In this document: piece by piece, positions 16,838 through 25,576 of the stretch
Layout of the letters: each line of letters begins with the position of its first letter
Position numbering within the stretch: position 1 is the first letter of the stretch
NCBI GenBank assembly: GCA_045106855.1
Contig: JBGCFI010000007.1
Location: forward strand, 124,001-188,000
DNA length: 64,000 nt
Direction of reading: 5' to 3'
From: Granulosicoccus sp045106855
Lineage (GTDB): Bacteria > Pseudomonadota > Gammaproteobacteria > Granulosicoccales > Granulosicoccaceae
The notes under the pieces: generated by a model
Told to the model about the DNA's origin: nothing
Seen by the model: only the letters and a program-made list of their open reading frames with translations
Database searches by the model: none
Position numbers and translations under genes: made by a program

Positions 16838-17719
16838 TTGGAGGCCAAAGATAGGAACAAGTTACTAAAAGCAGCCTCCGTGCTGTCCGTCAGTTGTATT
16901 TCCCTTGCAGCTTGTTCCGGGAACGAAACGTCAGAAGGCGTCCTGTCAGACTCTCAACGTGCTTCGGGTACTGATATTTCGAATGGCTATTATGTCAGCT
17001 CCATAATTGTTAACGACGGTGCGCGACAACTGATGGAAAACGTATCAGTCGAACTAAACGAGGCTGAACGCCAGCTTGTATATACCCGCGTCTATAGCGA
17101 ACAAAATGACTCTCCAGCGCTGACCGAAGAAATTCGACAATACAACGAGCTTAACCAGTACACGGGCTACGAAGGATCTCGGGACGGCGTCTCTTATTTA
17201 AGCAGAAATTTCGAATATGACACGTCTGGCCGACTTTCCAGTAGTCAGTCTGAATTTAATTTTGGCACTATCTTTATACAATTCTCGTACACCAATGAGG
17301 GGAAATTGGCGGGTATTGAATATGACAGTAATGATTTGCTTCATTCTGAGAAAGAATACACGGTAGCATATGGCGACAACAACAATGTTGTGGAGGTAAT
17401 GGCTTTTGTTCCATACTCAGAAATCACCACTAAAACCTATTATCACTATGACGCCAATAATCGGCTCATCAGAACAGAATACGATCATGATCTTGACGGT
17501 GGAATCGATAGTTCTATTGGGTATGGATATAATTCTGAGGGTAATTTGTCGGAGAAAACAGAATATGGTAGTGACGGCTCAGTCGTTCTGCAAAGTATGT
17601 TCGGTTATACCGCAACCACGGCACCCGTGTTCAATCAGTCACTCTTTGAGTTGAAGTATTTCCCGCAGCCCAGACACTTTAGTGAATATTTGCTAACAAT
17701 ATTTCTAAACTCGGAATGA
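16838..17719 (+). CDS. putative lipoprotein with YD/RHS-like repeats
   Basis: A 293-residue protein with a lipoprotein signal: basic start, hydrophobic stretch, and lipobox SLAAC with the lipidated Cys near residue 26. The body has several degenerate YD-repeats of the RHS class (YDTSGRLSS, YTNEGKLAGIEYD, YDANNRLIRTEYDHD, YNSEGNLSEKTEYG), which form beta-strands in wall-associated proteins. Function unknown. The start is odd. A good GGAGG at 16840-16844 has no ATG, GTG or TTG at proper distance after it, while the only in-frame start is TTG at 16838, just before it. Either TTG is used or the true start has been altered. The gene stands alone between two non-coding gaps. Confidence 0.65.
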   Translation: MEAKDRNKLLKAASVLSVSCISLAACSGNETSEGVLSDSQRASGTDISNGYYVSSIIVNDGARQLMENVSVELNEAERQLVYTRVYSEQNDSPALTEEIRQYNELNQYTGYEGSRDGVSYLSRNFEYDTSGRLSSSQSEFNFGTIFIQFSYTNEGKLAGIEYDSNDLLHSEKEYTVAYGDNNNVVEVMAFVPYSEITTKTYYHYDANNRLIRTEYDHDLDGGIDSSIGYGYNSEGNLSEKTEYGSDGSVVLQSMFGYTATTAPVFNQSLFELKYFPQPRHFSEYLLTIFLNSE

Positions 17720-18216
17720 TGTTCCCAGCGGAGTAATCTCGCTAAGTCGATAATACTGTGACACATTGTTGTCATTGATCAATGTAGGCCAAAAGTAAAG
17801 AAATGCGCTACAACCAAGTGATTGTGCGGGACAAGGGCTAGTGCGTGTTTTTCACCTGGCCGTGCATGTGGTCGTGGTCAGCATTGATGTGGGTTTTCGC
17901 CGTGCTTAAGAGCGTCCTTGTTTCAAAAAAGCCGGTTCTATGCAATGGGTAGTCTCACCTTTCTGCTTATATAAAATCCCCTAACGGGGTCACTATCATA
18001 AATATTCGCAATCTATTTTCAGCATCAAAATACCAGCCACTGTCTGTGCTTCTTTGCGGAGCACTGGTAAATGGTGTCAACGTATGCGTGTGCTGCTAAC
18101 GCACAAGTCTGTCTAATTCCTTTACCGTCTTATATACCCCCAGGGTGACTCATAACGCAGGTAGGTAGCCACGCCAATGGTGGCTACCTGCAGCTTCTTA
18201 TCCGGCGCTTAAAGGT
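17720..18216. other. intergenic region with two hairpins
   Basis: About 500 bases between convergent genes. CCCC-TAAC-GGGG forms a small hairpin at 17978-17989, and a stronger stem-loop is listed separately at 18157-18191. I find no gene or other signal. Confidence 0.4.
18157..18191 (-). terminator. stem-loop downstream of the secreted repeat protein gene
   Basis: GGTAGCCAC and GTGGCTACC form a perfect 9-bp stem around a 7-base loop, extended by GCA/TGC with a bulge. It lies 26 bases beyond the stop of the minus-strand gene. There is no T run after it, so it may work as a 3'-end stabilising structure rather than an intrinsic terminator. Confidence 0.45.
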
Positions 18217-20481
18217 CTAACGCAAATACCGATTGGCAAAATCATTGACGGTTAGAGTTTGTGTATCGTCAATAATGTACAGGATCTCGACAGTATCGCT
18301 GAAATCCAGTTTTACATCAGGACTCAGATAGTCGAATGCGGCCGCCCACTCGCTAGCATATCGGCTTTGATTAGCAATACCCACGAATATTGTAGACCTC
18401 TGGTTAAAGTCTGCAGATCCATTGTTGGCGGTATTTCCGTCAGGGATGGCTCGGTAATCAGCGACCTGTTTAACTAATGCAATTGCAGCGTCAGAGGTTA
18501 GCCTTTCATTGAAGCCCAGGCCAGCGCTATGCTGGACCACACGTACTCGCTTTCTGTTCACTGACGGGTAGATGTCACCTATTCGGCGTAATACTTTGGC
18601 CGTAAAATCGGAAGGACCACCTTCGGCCACCCATACATCATCGCCATTGGCAAGTGTTGCTGCCCAACGGTTTGCCGACTCCGCTACCGCAGCACTTTCC
18701 TGGTTGAAACTGTCAAGCCAGTTGCTGCCCCATACTGCTCGCATTACGTTGACACTGCTGGGTTGATAACGATCCCGGATACTGGCGCCACAAGTGCCGT
18801 TAACAACGAGAATGTTCTGCAGTCCAACAGCATCAATAACAGCCTTCCCGGAAACCGCAGCATGGCCGTCATCTCGATCAGGGCAATTATCATAATGCAG
18901 GACGAGTAAATCGTTATCAGAGATACGACCTGTTGCACCTGACCCAGGTGGTGGTGCCGGTGTCGTTACTGGTACGGTGGTGTTTGTGATTTCATCCGTG
19001 GAGCATAACCAGCGGCCGCCACTGACAGGATCACAGTCCCTGCGTGCAAGCATTGGACAGCTGTTGGCAAAGTTTTGTTTTGCCTGCTCAATAGTTGCTC
19101 CTTCTGCGGTACACATGCCGGACTCTGGTGGTGTCACCGGTTGAGCTGGTTGAGGCGCTGGTGTCGAGGGTGTAGTGGGTGTTGTAGGTGCACTGACAAC
19201 TGGTACAGAAGTATTGCTGATGTTACCGGACGAGCACAACCAGCGACCGCCGCTGATAGGATCACAATCCTGGCGCGGACGCGTGGGGCAGCTGCTTGCA
19301 TAGTTTTGTTTGGCTTGCTCTATGGTTGCGCCTTGAGCGGTGCAATCACCCGTTACTGGTGGAGTAACAGGTTGCGCTGGTGTGGCAGGCTGTGAAGGTT
19401 GAACTGGCTCAGGCGCGGGTGTAGGTTCAGGTTCTGGCGCACTGACAACCGGCACAGAGGTGTTGCTGATGTTACCGGATGAGCACAACCAGCGACCGCC
19501 GCTGATAGGATCACAATCCTGGCGCGGACGCGTCGGGCAGCTGCTTGCATAGTTTTGTTTGGCTTGCTCTATGGTTGCCCCTTGAGCGGTGCAGTCACCT
19601 GTTGCTGGCGTGGAAACAGGTTGTGTTGGTGTTGAAGGTGTCGTAGGCGCTGCGACGACAGGCACACTGTTTCCGGTGGCTCTAATCAACCTCAAGCCGA
19701 CGTTATCGATGGCAAATCGTGCCGACCGGCCTCCAATCAAGACGCGATGTCTTCCCGCGGACAGATTACGCTGAATGGCTGTGAAAAAAGTTGGATCGTA
19801 TTGTTCGCCATTTGAATAGTTCTTCCAGCTTTCATCAGAACCACCCACGAAAAACTTGGTCCACTTGGAAGCATCACCGGGTATGCCTGGTGTTGCTGTA
19901 CCGCTGGTGAACTTCACCCATGCATCATTGTCTTTATCGAACGCTGCTGAACCGTTACCAACTCGCGCTTGCACACGTGCTGTAAATTGGTACGTACCCG
20001 GCTGAGTGACGTTGAAGTCGTAAGCTTTGATTCCGGCCGGAGGTTCGGCGTTGCTGGTGCGAAAATCATCCTGGCCACGCCACACGATGTAGCCTGAGCC
20101 GGTATAACCGCTTAATGATCTTTCAGTGGACCAGCCAGAGCCTGTTGTTTGTGATGCATTCTCGGCTTGAATTGTCAGCACCGCGTTGCCACTTGCCGGT
20201 GTTGACGGAGTTGGTGCTGGAACAGGGTTGTTTGGAGCAGTAAGCAAGGGAAGGTTTTCGGTGGAACATTGCCATGCGCCTCCTACCGGGTCGCAATCAA
20301 CACGGACTCGGCCCGGGCAGGATCTTGCAAATTCCTGTCTGGCAGCTTCGATAGTGTTGCCGCTGACGGTACAGGCCTGATCATTCGCACTTGAATGGTT
20401 TGGCGCACTGACCCCTATGGCAGCAAAGAATAGTGTTGCGATGGGTAGAACGTTTACAACGTTCCTGCGGCTAATCAACAT
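18217..20481 (-). CDS. secreted modular protein: four Cys-rich repeats, CBM-like domain and nucleoside-hydrolase-like C-terminus
   Basis: From ATG 20481 (GGAGCAAC before it) the product has 754 residues. A signal peptide of about 30 residues ends near SSAND. Then follow: Cys-rich repeat 1 (CTVSGNTIEAARQEF..DCDPVGGAWQC); a beta-sandwich-like domain with QAENASQTTGSGW and FAIDNVGLRL that resembles carbohydrate-binding modules; Cys-rich repeats 2, 3 and 4 (TIEQAKQNYASSCP, RQDCDPISGGRWLCSS) joined by Pro/Thr/Val linkers; and a C-terminal domain of about 230 residues. That domain opens with VLHYDNCPDRDDGHAA and has WVAEGGPSDFTA, a layout reminiscent of nucleoside hydrolases (Asp cluster near the first strand). 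Likely secreted and polysaccharide-associated, but the activity is not known. An upstream in-frame start at 20661 would give a poor signal peptide. Confidence 0.75.
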   Translation of the reverse strand: MLISRRNVVNVLPIATLFFAAIGVSAPNHSSANDQACTVSGNTIEAARQEFARSCPGRVRVDCDPVGGAWQCSTENLPLLTAPNNPVPAPTPSTPASGNAVLTIQAENASQTTGSGWSTERSLSGYTGSGYIVWRGQDDFRTSNAEPPAGIKAYDFNVTQPGTYQFTARVQARVGNGSAAFDKDNDAWVKFTSGTATPGIPGDASKWTKFFVGGSDESWKNYSNGEQYDPTFFTAIQRNLSAGRHRVLIGGRSARFAIDNVGLRLIRATGNSVPVVAAPTTPSTPTQPVSTPATGDCTAQGATIEQAKQNYASSCPTRPRQDCDPISGGRWLCSSGNISNTSVPVVSAPEPEPTPAPEPVQPSQPATPAQPVTPPVTGDCTAQGATIEQAKQNYASSCPTRPRQDCDPISGGRWLCSSGNISNTSVPVVSAPTTPTTPSTPAPQPAQPVTPPESGMCTAEGATIEQAKQNFANSCPMLARRDCDPVSGGRWLCSTDEITNTTVPVTTPAPPPGSGATGRISDNDLLVLHYDNCPDRDDGHAAVSGKAVIDAVGLQNILVVNGTCGASIRDRYQPSSVNVMRAVWGSNWLDSFNQESAAVAESANRWAATLANGDDVWVAEGGPSDFTAKVLRRIGDIYPSVNRKRVRVVQHSAGLGFNERLTSDAAIALVKQVADYRAIPDGNTANNGSADFNQRSTIFVGIANQSRYASEWAAAFDYLSPDVKLDFSDTVEILYIIDDTQTLTVNDFANRYLR
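19192..19350. repeat. intragenic 159-bp direct repeat, copy B
   Basis: This copy encodes the third Cys-rich module. It differs from copy A at 19441-19599 by eight bases as I count by eye, and the length is 53 whole codons, so the frame is kept. Such closeness indicates a recent duplication or ongoing gene conversion. Confidence 0.9.
19441..19599. repeat. intragenic 159-bp direct repeat, copy A
   Basis: Partner of the copy at 19192-19350, encoding the second Cys-rich module. The first and fourth modules of the same protein are clearly more diverged. Confidence 0.9.
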
Positions 20482-20909
20482 TGTTGCTCCGGATAGAATT
20501 AGTCTGAAAATCGATTGGTTTGATTGCGTCTTGAGGGAGGCACACCATGAACGCAGATACTCGACAGTCTGCGAATGCAAGCTCCCGGATATCCCTGAGC
20601 AAAACCTACCGCGGGGTGGATTGTAGTTTTCCGGGTTTCTTAATGGTTGGACTACTCGCATTACTATTTAGATAAGATGATATGCATCACATTAATAAAG
20701 TGATAGCACTCACATAGTAAGAGGTTGTTGTGAATTAAGTCACGAAAAAGAAAACGCGCAGCTATCACAGGATAGGAAATATTTAGCGCTACAGCTTCTC
20801 GTTTTAGAAGCACTCGCTTAACTTCCTCTTATCCACTTTGCCTGATTGTCAATGGCTGTTTTGACGTTGCAGAACCCTGAACTATCTGTTTTTGATTTGT
20901 CACTTCTAT
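20482..20909. other. intergenic region upstream of the secreted protein gene
   Basis: About 430 bases between the secreted protein start and the end of copA, both on the minus strand. It should hold the promoter of the secreted protein gene. A short inverted repeat (ATCAC at 20686, GTGAT at 20700) is the only structure noticed. Confidence 0.3.
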
Positions 20910-23159
20910 CTATATTTTTGGTGATGACAACCAGCGAAGACGAAGTGCATTAGTTAGTACCAGTATGCTTGAAATAGCCATGGCACCTGCGGCAAGCATG
21001 GGCGATAGCATGATGCCGAAAACTGGAAACAGGAGTCCGGCGGCCACGGGAATGAGCAGTATGTTGTAGCCGAAGGCCCAGACAAGATTTTGCCGAATGT
21101 TTTTCAAGGTTTGCTGGCTGATATGAAATGCGTCGTTGATGCCTTTCAGTTCACCTGCCATAAGCACCACATCGGCCGCTTCGATCGCAACGTCTGCTCC
21201 CGTACCGATGGCGATACCGGTATCAGCCTGTGCGAGCGCCGGCGCATCGTTAATGCCATCGCCGACAAAGGCTACCTTATGACCTTTATGCTGCATGCTT
21301 TGAATGGTTCTCGCTTTATCGGCAGGAAGCACTTGAGCGTAGATTTCAGTTATACCTAGTTCTTGTGCAATTGAGTGAGCAGTTGCCTCGTTGTCACCAG
21401 TAATCATGACCACCTGCAATCCGCGTTCTTGCAGTGCCCTGATGGTCGGCCCGCTATCGGGTTTTAACTGATCAGATACAGCAAGAACTGCGCAGGCATA
21501 TCCTTCGATAGCCACGTACAAAGATGACATTCCTGACTCGTTCAGGTTTTTTCCTTGTGATCTGAAGGCAGAAATATCAATACCTTCGTTGTCAAACAGC
21601 CGATCCGCGCCGACAAGTATTTCTTTACCCGCCACGGTTGCGCGCACACCAAGGCCTGACACCGAGTTAAATTTTTCTACAGTAAGCAGCGTTAGTTCTT
21701 TTTCTTGCGCTGCCCTGACGATAGCTTGCGCGACTGGATGTTCGGATTGAGATTCGGCACTTGCTACAAGTTGCAGCATGGTGTTTTCGCCGACATCCTC
21801 GCTCACACAGACGTGGCTGATTTCCATACAACCCTTTGTTAGCGTGCCAGTTTTGTCTGTTGCTATGACGGTTACATTCCTGAGTGTTTGTAAGGCCTCT
21901 CCTTGTCTGAACAGTATTCCCATTTTTGCTGATACACCGCTAGCAACCATGATCGATGTTGGTGTTGCCAATCCCATGGCGCATGGGCAAGCGATTATAA
22001 GTACGGCTACCGTCGCTACCACTGCATTGCCAAGCACTGGCTGAATATCCGAAAAAAACCATGCGGCGAACGTTAAGGCCGCCACGGCCATAACGGCCGG
22101 TACAAACCTGGCAGTTATTTTATCAACTAATGATTGTATGGGCAGTTTGGAATTCTGTGTTTTCTGTACAAGATCTATGATTTGAGCAAGCGTGCTTTCA
22201 TTTGCCACCCGGCTGACACGAAACCTGAAAGCGCCGGTATTGTTAATGGTTCCACCGATAACAATTGCATCCTTACATTTTTCAACAGGTACGGATTCGC
22301 CGGTGATCATGCTTTCGTCTACGAAGGAGTGGCCATCTATAATCACACCATCAAGCGGTACTCGCTCACCCGGACGTACGTGGACGATGTCATCCGGCAC
22401 CAGCTGTTCGATGGCAACTTCTTCGATTTCGTTGTTACGTGCGACTCGCGCTGTATTCACCTGCAAATTCATTAATGCGACAATGGCTTCTCCTGTTTTG
22501 CCTTTTGCTCGTGCTTCCATGTATCTTCCGGCCAGAATCAGCACGACAATGACCGCCGCAGATTCGAAGTAGACGTTGTCGGCACCCTGTGGAAGAATTT
22601 GTGGGACCACAGTTGCAATAACTGAGAAAAAGTATGCTGCTGAGGTTCCCAAAGCCACCAGAGAATTCATTTCAGGCGAACCTTTTATCAACGCGGGAAA
22701 GCCTCGTTTATAAAACTGAAGGCCGGGTCCAAAAAGCACTAGCGTTGTCAGTAGCCACTGGAACAAGCGACTATTTTGCTGGCCAATTGTGTGGTTGACG
22801 ACGTCGTGTACCGCGGGAAACAAGTGACTACCCATTTCAAGAAGAAACACAGGCAGGGCGAACACCAAGGCTATCAGTGCCTGATGTCCCAATTGACGAA
22901 TTTCCAGATCTTTGTCACTGGCTTTGGTCTGGGTATCGCTGGTAGCTAGGCTTGCTTTATAGCCCGCATCAGTTAGTGCGTGAACAAGTGCTTCAACATC
23001 AAGTTGTTTGTTATGACTCACCTGAATGTTTTCAGCTGGGAGGTTGGCGACTGCCGTAACGACGCCTTCGACTGACAGGGCGGTTTTCTCGACTCTGCCA
23101 ACACACGATGCGCATGACATGTGTTGCACATCTAGCGTGAGCGTACTTTCTACAGTCAC
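20910..23159 (-). CDS. copA: copper-translocating P-type ATPase
   Basis: A 749-residue P1B-type ATPase that exports Cu(I) across the inner membrane. One N-terminal HMA domain carries the metal-binding Cys16 and Cys19 in MSCASC. Eight membrane helices follow, with the CPC transport motif at 391-393. The actuator TGES is near 287, the phosphorylated Asp435 is in DKTGTLT, HP is in SEHPVAQAI, and GDGINDAPAL lies in the hinge. The CPC motif with MSCASC points to Cu(I) rather than Zn or Cd. GTG at 23159 fits the start of the HMA domain. No CueR-type regulator or chaperone is adjacent. bhcR ends 111 bases upstream on the same strand, but the two are probably not functionally linked. Confidence 0.93.
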   Translation of the reverse strand: MTVESTLTLDVQHMSCASCVGRVEKTALSVEGVVTAVANLPAENIQVSHNKQLDVEALVHALTDAGYKASLATSDTQTKASDKDLEIRQLGHQALIALVFALPVFLLEMGSHLFPAVHDVVNHTIGQQNSRLFQWLLTTLVLFGPGLQFYKRGFPALIKGSPEMNSLVALGTSAAYFFSVIATVVPQILPQGADNVYFESAAVIVVLILAGRYMEARAKGKTGEAIVALMNLQVNTARVARNNEIEEVAIEQLVPDDIVHVRPGERVPLDGVIIDGHSFVDESMITGESVPVEKCKDAIVIGGTINNTGAFRFRVSRVANESTLAQIIDLVQKTQNSKLPIQSLVDKITARFVPAVMAVAALTFAAWFFSDIQPVLGNAVVATVAVLIIACPCAMGLATPTSIMVASGVSAKMGILFRQGEALQTLRNVTVIATDKTGTLTKGCMEISHVCVSEDVGENTMLQLVASAESQSEHPVAQAIVRAAQEKELTLLTVEKFNSVSGLGVRATVAGKEILVGADRLFDNEGIDISAFRSQGKNLNESGMSSLYVAIEGYACAVLAVSDQLKPDSGPTIRALQERGLQVVMITGDNEATAHSIAQELGITEIYAQVLPADKARTIQSMQHKGHKVAFVGDGINDAPALAQADTGIAIGTGADVAIEAADVVLMAGELKGINDAFHISQQTLKNIRQNLVWAFGYNILLIPVAAGLLFPVFGIMLSPMLAAGAMAISSILVLTNALRLRWLSSPKI

Positions 23160-23270
23160 GTCTGCCTCGGTTGATTCCTATATTAAGACCAAGCGTAGAG
23201 CTTCCAGTAACTGGAATGTCAAGGATTGATCGGCTCGAATGTCGGCTGGATAGTGCGACATCTTTGAAGG

Positions 23271-24152
23271 CTATGCTTTCCTGTCGACATCTCGTCGTGC
23301 GTCATAGTCGGGGACGGCACCACCTATCAAGCGTGTTACATCCGTTGCAGCCTGCCTGACTTTGGCTCCAAGGGTTGCCAGTGCCTCATCCGGGAATCTT
23401 GCTGTTGGGCCGGATATTGAAATGCCAGCTACCGGGTCTCCGCGAGTATCGTGAATGGCTGCGGCGATACATCGCATACCGATATGTCGTTCTTCATCGT
23501 CAAATGCCCAGCCACGTAGGTAGGTAGTCTCCAGATTGCTGAAGAGGGTTCTGGGCGTTGTCAGCGTGTTGTCGGTAAATTCCTCGAGCCCGGTTTTTTG
23601 CAGTATCTGTTCAACTTGTCGTGTTGAAAACTCTGCCAACAGCGCTTTCCCGATGCCTGAGGAATGTGCAGGACTTCGGGTGCCGGGTAAGTGAAATGCA
23701 CGAATCGGGTGAGTGCATTCTATCTGGGTCAGGAAGGTGACTTTGCCGGCATCGGCAAGTATGGCAAGGTTAGCCGTTTCGCCAGTGTCCAGCATTAACT
23801 GACGCATAACGGATCTGGCGGCTTCTGCCAGATTTGCGTGGTTGAAATAACTGCTGCCAACAGTAAATGCTTCGATACCGACGGACCATTCCTGAGTCGT
23901 CTCATCAAAGGAGACGAAGCCACGTTTTTGCAGTGTTACGAGCAAGCGGTATGCTGTGGAGGCTGGCTGCCCGACTTGAAGGGAAAGATCCGACAATGAC
24001 GCGCTTCCGCTTTTACTAAGAAGCTGCAGAAGTATCAGGCCACGCTCAAGTGCCTGGACAGTGCTGCTGTTGTCCTGGCGCTCATGGGGCTGAAGTCTCG
24101 GGCGACCGCGCTTGCGTTTCGGTTGCTGATTGCTGGTGTTCGTCGGGCTCAT
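23271..24152 (-). CDS. bhcR: IclR-family regulator of the beta-hydroxyaspartate cycle (BhcR-like)
   Basis: A 294-residue IclR regulator. Residues 10-22 are basic with RGRP at 15-18, an AT-hook-like core. A winged helix-turn-helix follows at about 48-80 (ASLSDLSLQVGQPASTAYRLLVTLQKRGFV), then an IclR effector domain with SGIGKALLA and GISISGPTARFP. Its position divergent from bhcABCD is that of BhcR in Paracoccus denitrificans, a glyoxylate-responsive regulator of the cycle. The orthology is inferred from position and family. ATG 24152 is preferred to an in-frame TTG at 24164. The AT-hook-like tail together with the very AT-rich spacer next to it is suggestive for DNA binding. Confidence 0.85.
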   Translation of the reverse strand: MSPTNTSNQQPKRKRGRPRLQPHERQDNSSTVQALERGLILLQLLSKSGSASLSDLSLQVGQPASTAYRLLVTLQKRGFVSFDETTQEWSVGIEAFTVGSSYFNHANLAEAARSVMRQLMLDTGETANLAILADAGKVTFLTQIECTHPIRAFHLPGTRSPAHSSGIGKALLAEFSTRQVEQILQKTGLEEFTDNTLTTPRTLFSNLETTYLRGWAFDDEERHIGMRCIAAAIHDTRGDPVAGISISGPTARFPDEALATLGAKVRQAATDVTRLIGGAVPDYDARRDVDRKA

Positions 24153-24180
24153 TGGTATTGACAATGACCTGTGTTGCCTT

Positions 24181-24308
24181 GAAATCGTATCTTAACGTAT
24201 AAAAATATATATTAATAATTTAATTAATAATATTTTGAAAAAAATAAAAACTTTAATTATCAGATAGATATAAATTTATATATAAAATAAAAAATAATTT
24301 CGAAAAAA
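24181..24308. promoter_or_regulatory. very AT-rich bhcR-bhcA control region
   Basis: About 130 bases almost entirely A and T, with TTAATTAA-type palindromic stretches, in a chromosome near balanced composition. It lies between the divergent bhcR and bhcA starts and must hold the regulator's operators and the bhcR promoter. No single dyad stands out. Confidence 0.6.
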
Positions 24309-24337
24309 TTGACAAATATGGTAACTGGCTCGATACT
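24309..24337 (+). promoter_or_regulatory. sigma-70 promoter of bhcABCD
   Basis: A perfect -35 TTGACA (24309-24314), a 17-base spacer and the -10 GATACT (24332-24337). Transcription would begin near 24344 and leave about 25 bases of leader before bhcA. This also shows that the in-frame TTG at 24309 is part of the promoter, not a start codon. Confidence 0.65.
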
Positions 24338-24368
24338 AATCCCTCATTCATTCGAAGCAGAGCGTCAG

Positions 24369-25568
24369 ATGAGCGATCCACACGGTCAGAATCCGGTTTT
24401 TATTCCCGGGCCAACCAATATTCCCGATACGCTTCGTGCTGCTATGAATGTGCAAACGGTAGATCATCGTTCACCAGGATTCAGTGAGGTTCTTGTGCCG
24501 CTGTTCGATGACCTGAAAAAGGTATTCAATACCTCTGAAGGCAGTATCGTGACCTTTCCAGCTAGTGGCACCGGTGGTTGGGAAGCTGCGATGACCAATA
24601 CTCTGTCCCCAGGCGATAAAGTTTTGGTTGCGCGATATGGGATGTTCTCGCATCGCTGGATAGACCTATGCCAACGGCACAAGCTTGATGTGCAGATCAT
24701 AGAGTGCGAGTGGGGTGATGGCGCTCCGTCAGAGCGCTTTGCCGAAATCCTTGCGCAGGACAGACAACATTCGATCAAGGCAGTTCTCGTTACCCATAAT
24801 GAAACTGCGACGGGTGTGCGAAGCGATGTTGGTCAGGTACGACGTGCTATCGATTGCGCAGGTCATCCGGCATTGCTGATGGTTGATTGTGTCAGCTCTT
24901 TGGCAAGTATGGATTTTAGGATGGATGAGTGGGGGGTAGATGTTGCGGTATCGGGTTCCCAGAAGGGGTTCATGCTGATTACCGGCATGGCCATTCTGTG
25001 TGTCAGCCAGAGAGCGCTAAACGCTATGGATTCGGCAAGGTGTGCGAGATGTTTTTTTGATTTTCGCGATATGCTCAATACCAATGACAAGGGCAACTAC
25101 CCCTACACTCCGCCTTTGCAGATATTGAAAGGTTTGCACGTAAGCTTGCGACTACTTCTTGATGAAGGCCTGGACAACGTATATAAGCGTCACCACAGAA
25201 TGGCCCAGGGCGTACGCGCAGCGGTGCGTGCCTGGGGCTTCGAGTTATGTGCAAAATCACAAGATTTATATTCTGATACAGTCAGCGCCGTTTATGTGCC
25301 AGAGGGTTTTAACAGCAATGCGCTAACCGACCATGCGTTTAATACCTACGGGGTCTCCTATGGTATTGGACTAGGCGAAATGAATGGACGGGTGTTTCGG
25401 ATAGGCCACCTAGGATCACTGACAGAGGTTATGGCACTGTCCGGAATTGCAGCAATAGAGATGTCAATGAAAGATCTGGATTATCCGATTGAGCTGGGGC
25501 GGGGCGTTGCTGCGGCACAAGACTATTACCGAAGTACATCGAAGCAAAAAATGATAAAAGCAGCCTGA
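24369..25568 (+). CDS. bhcA: L-aspartate:glyoxylate aminotransferase (BhcA)
   Basis: A class V aminotransferase of 399 residues. In the beta-hydroxyaspartate cycle BhcA transfers the amino group of aspartate to glyoxylate, giving glycine and oxaloacetate. Visible: FIPGPTNIP at residues 11-19, the GTGGWEAA cofactor loop at 67-74, Asp173 in MVDCVSS and the Schiff-base Lys199 in VSGSQKGFM. Alanine/serine-glyoxylate aminotransferases share this fold, so the specific name rests on the gene set bhcRABCD, all present in the known order. ATG 24369 lies 25 bases after the predicted transcription start. bhcB follows after eight bases. Confidence 0.88.
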   Translation: MSDPHGQNPVFIPGPTNIPDTLRAAMNVQTVDHRSPGFSEVLVPLFDDLKKVFNTSEGSIVTFPASGTGGWEAAMTNTLSPGDKVLVARYGMFSHRWIDLCQRHKLDVQIIECEWGDGAPSERFAEILAQDRQHSIKAVLVTHNETATGVRSDVGQVRRAIDCAGHPALLMVDCVSSLASMDFRMDEWGVDVAVSGSQKGFMLITGMAILCVSQRALNAMDSARCARCFFDFRDMLNTNDKGNYPYTPPLQILKGLHVSLRLLLDEGLDNVYKRHHRMAQGVRAAVRAWGFELCAKSQDLYSDTVSAVYVPEGFNSNALTDHAFNTYGVSYGIGLGEMNGRVFRIGHLGSLTEVMALSGIAAIEMSMKDLDYPIELGRGVAAAQDYYRSTSKQKMIKAA

Positions 25569-25576
25569 GAAAAAGT

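Noticed and set aside
24309..24368. bhcA starting at TTG 24309
   Set aside because: That TTG is the first codon of the -35 box TTGACA, and the 20 extra residues are unlike the family.
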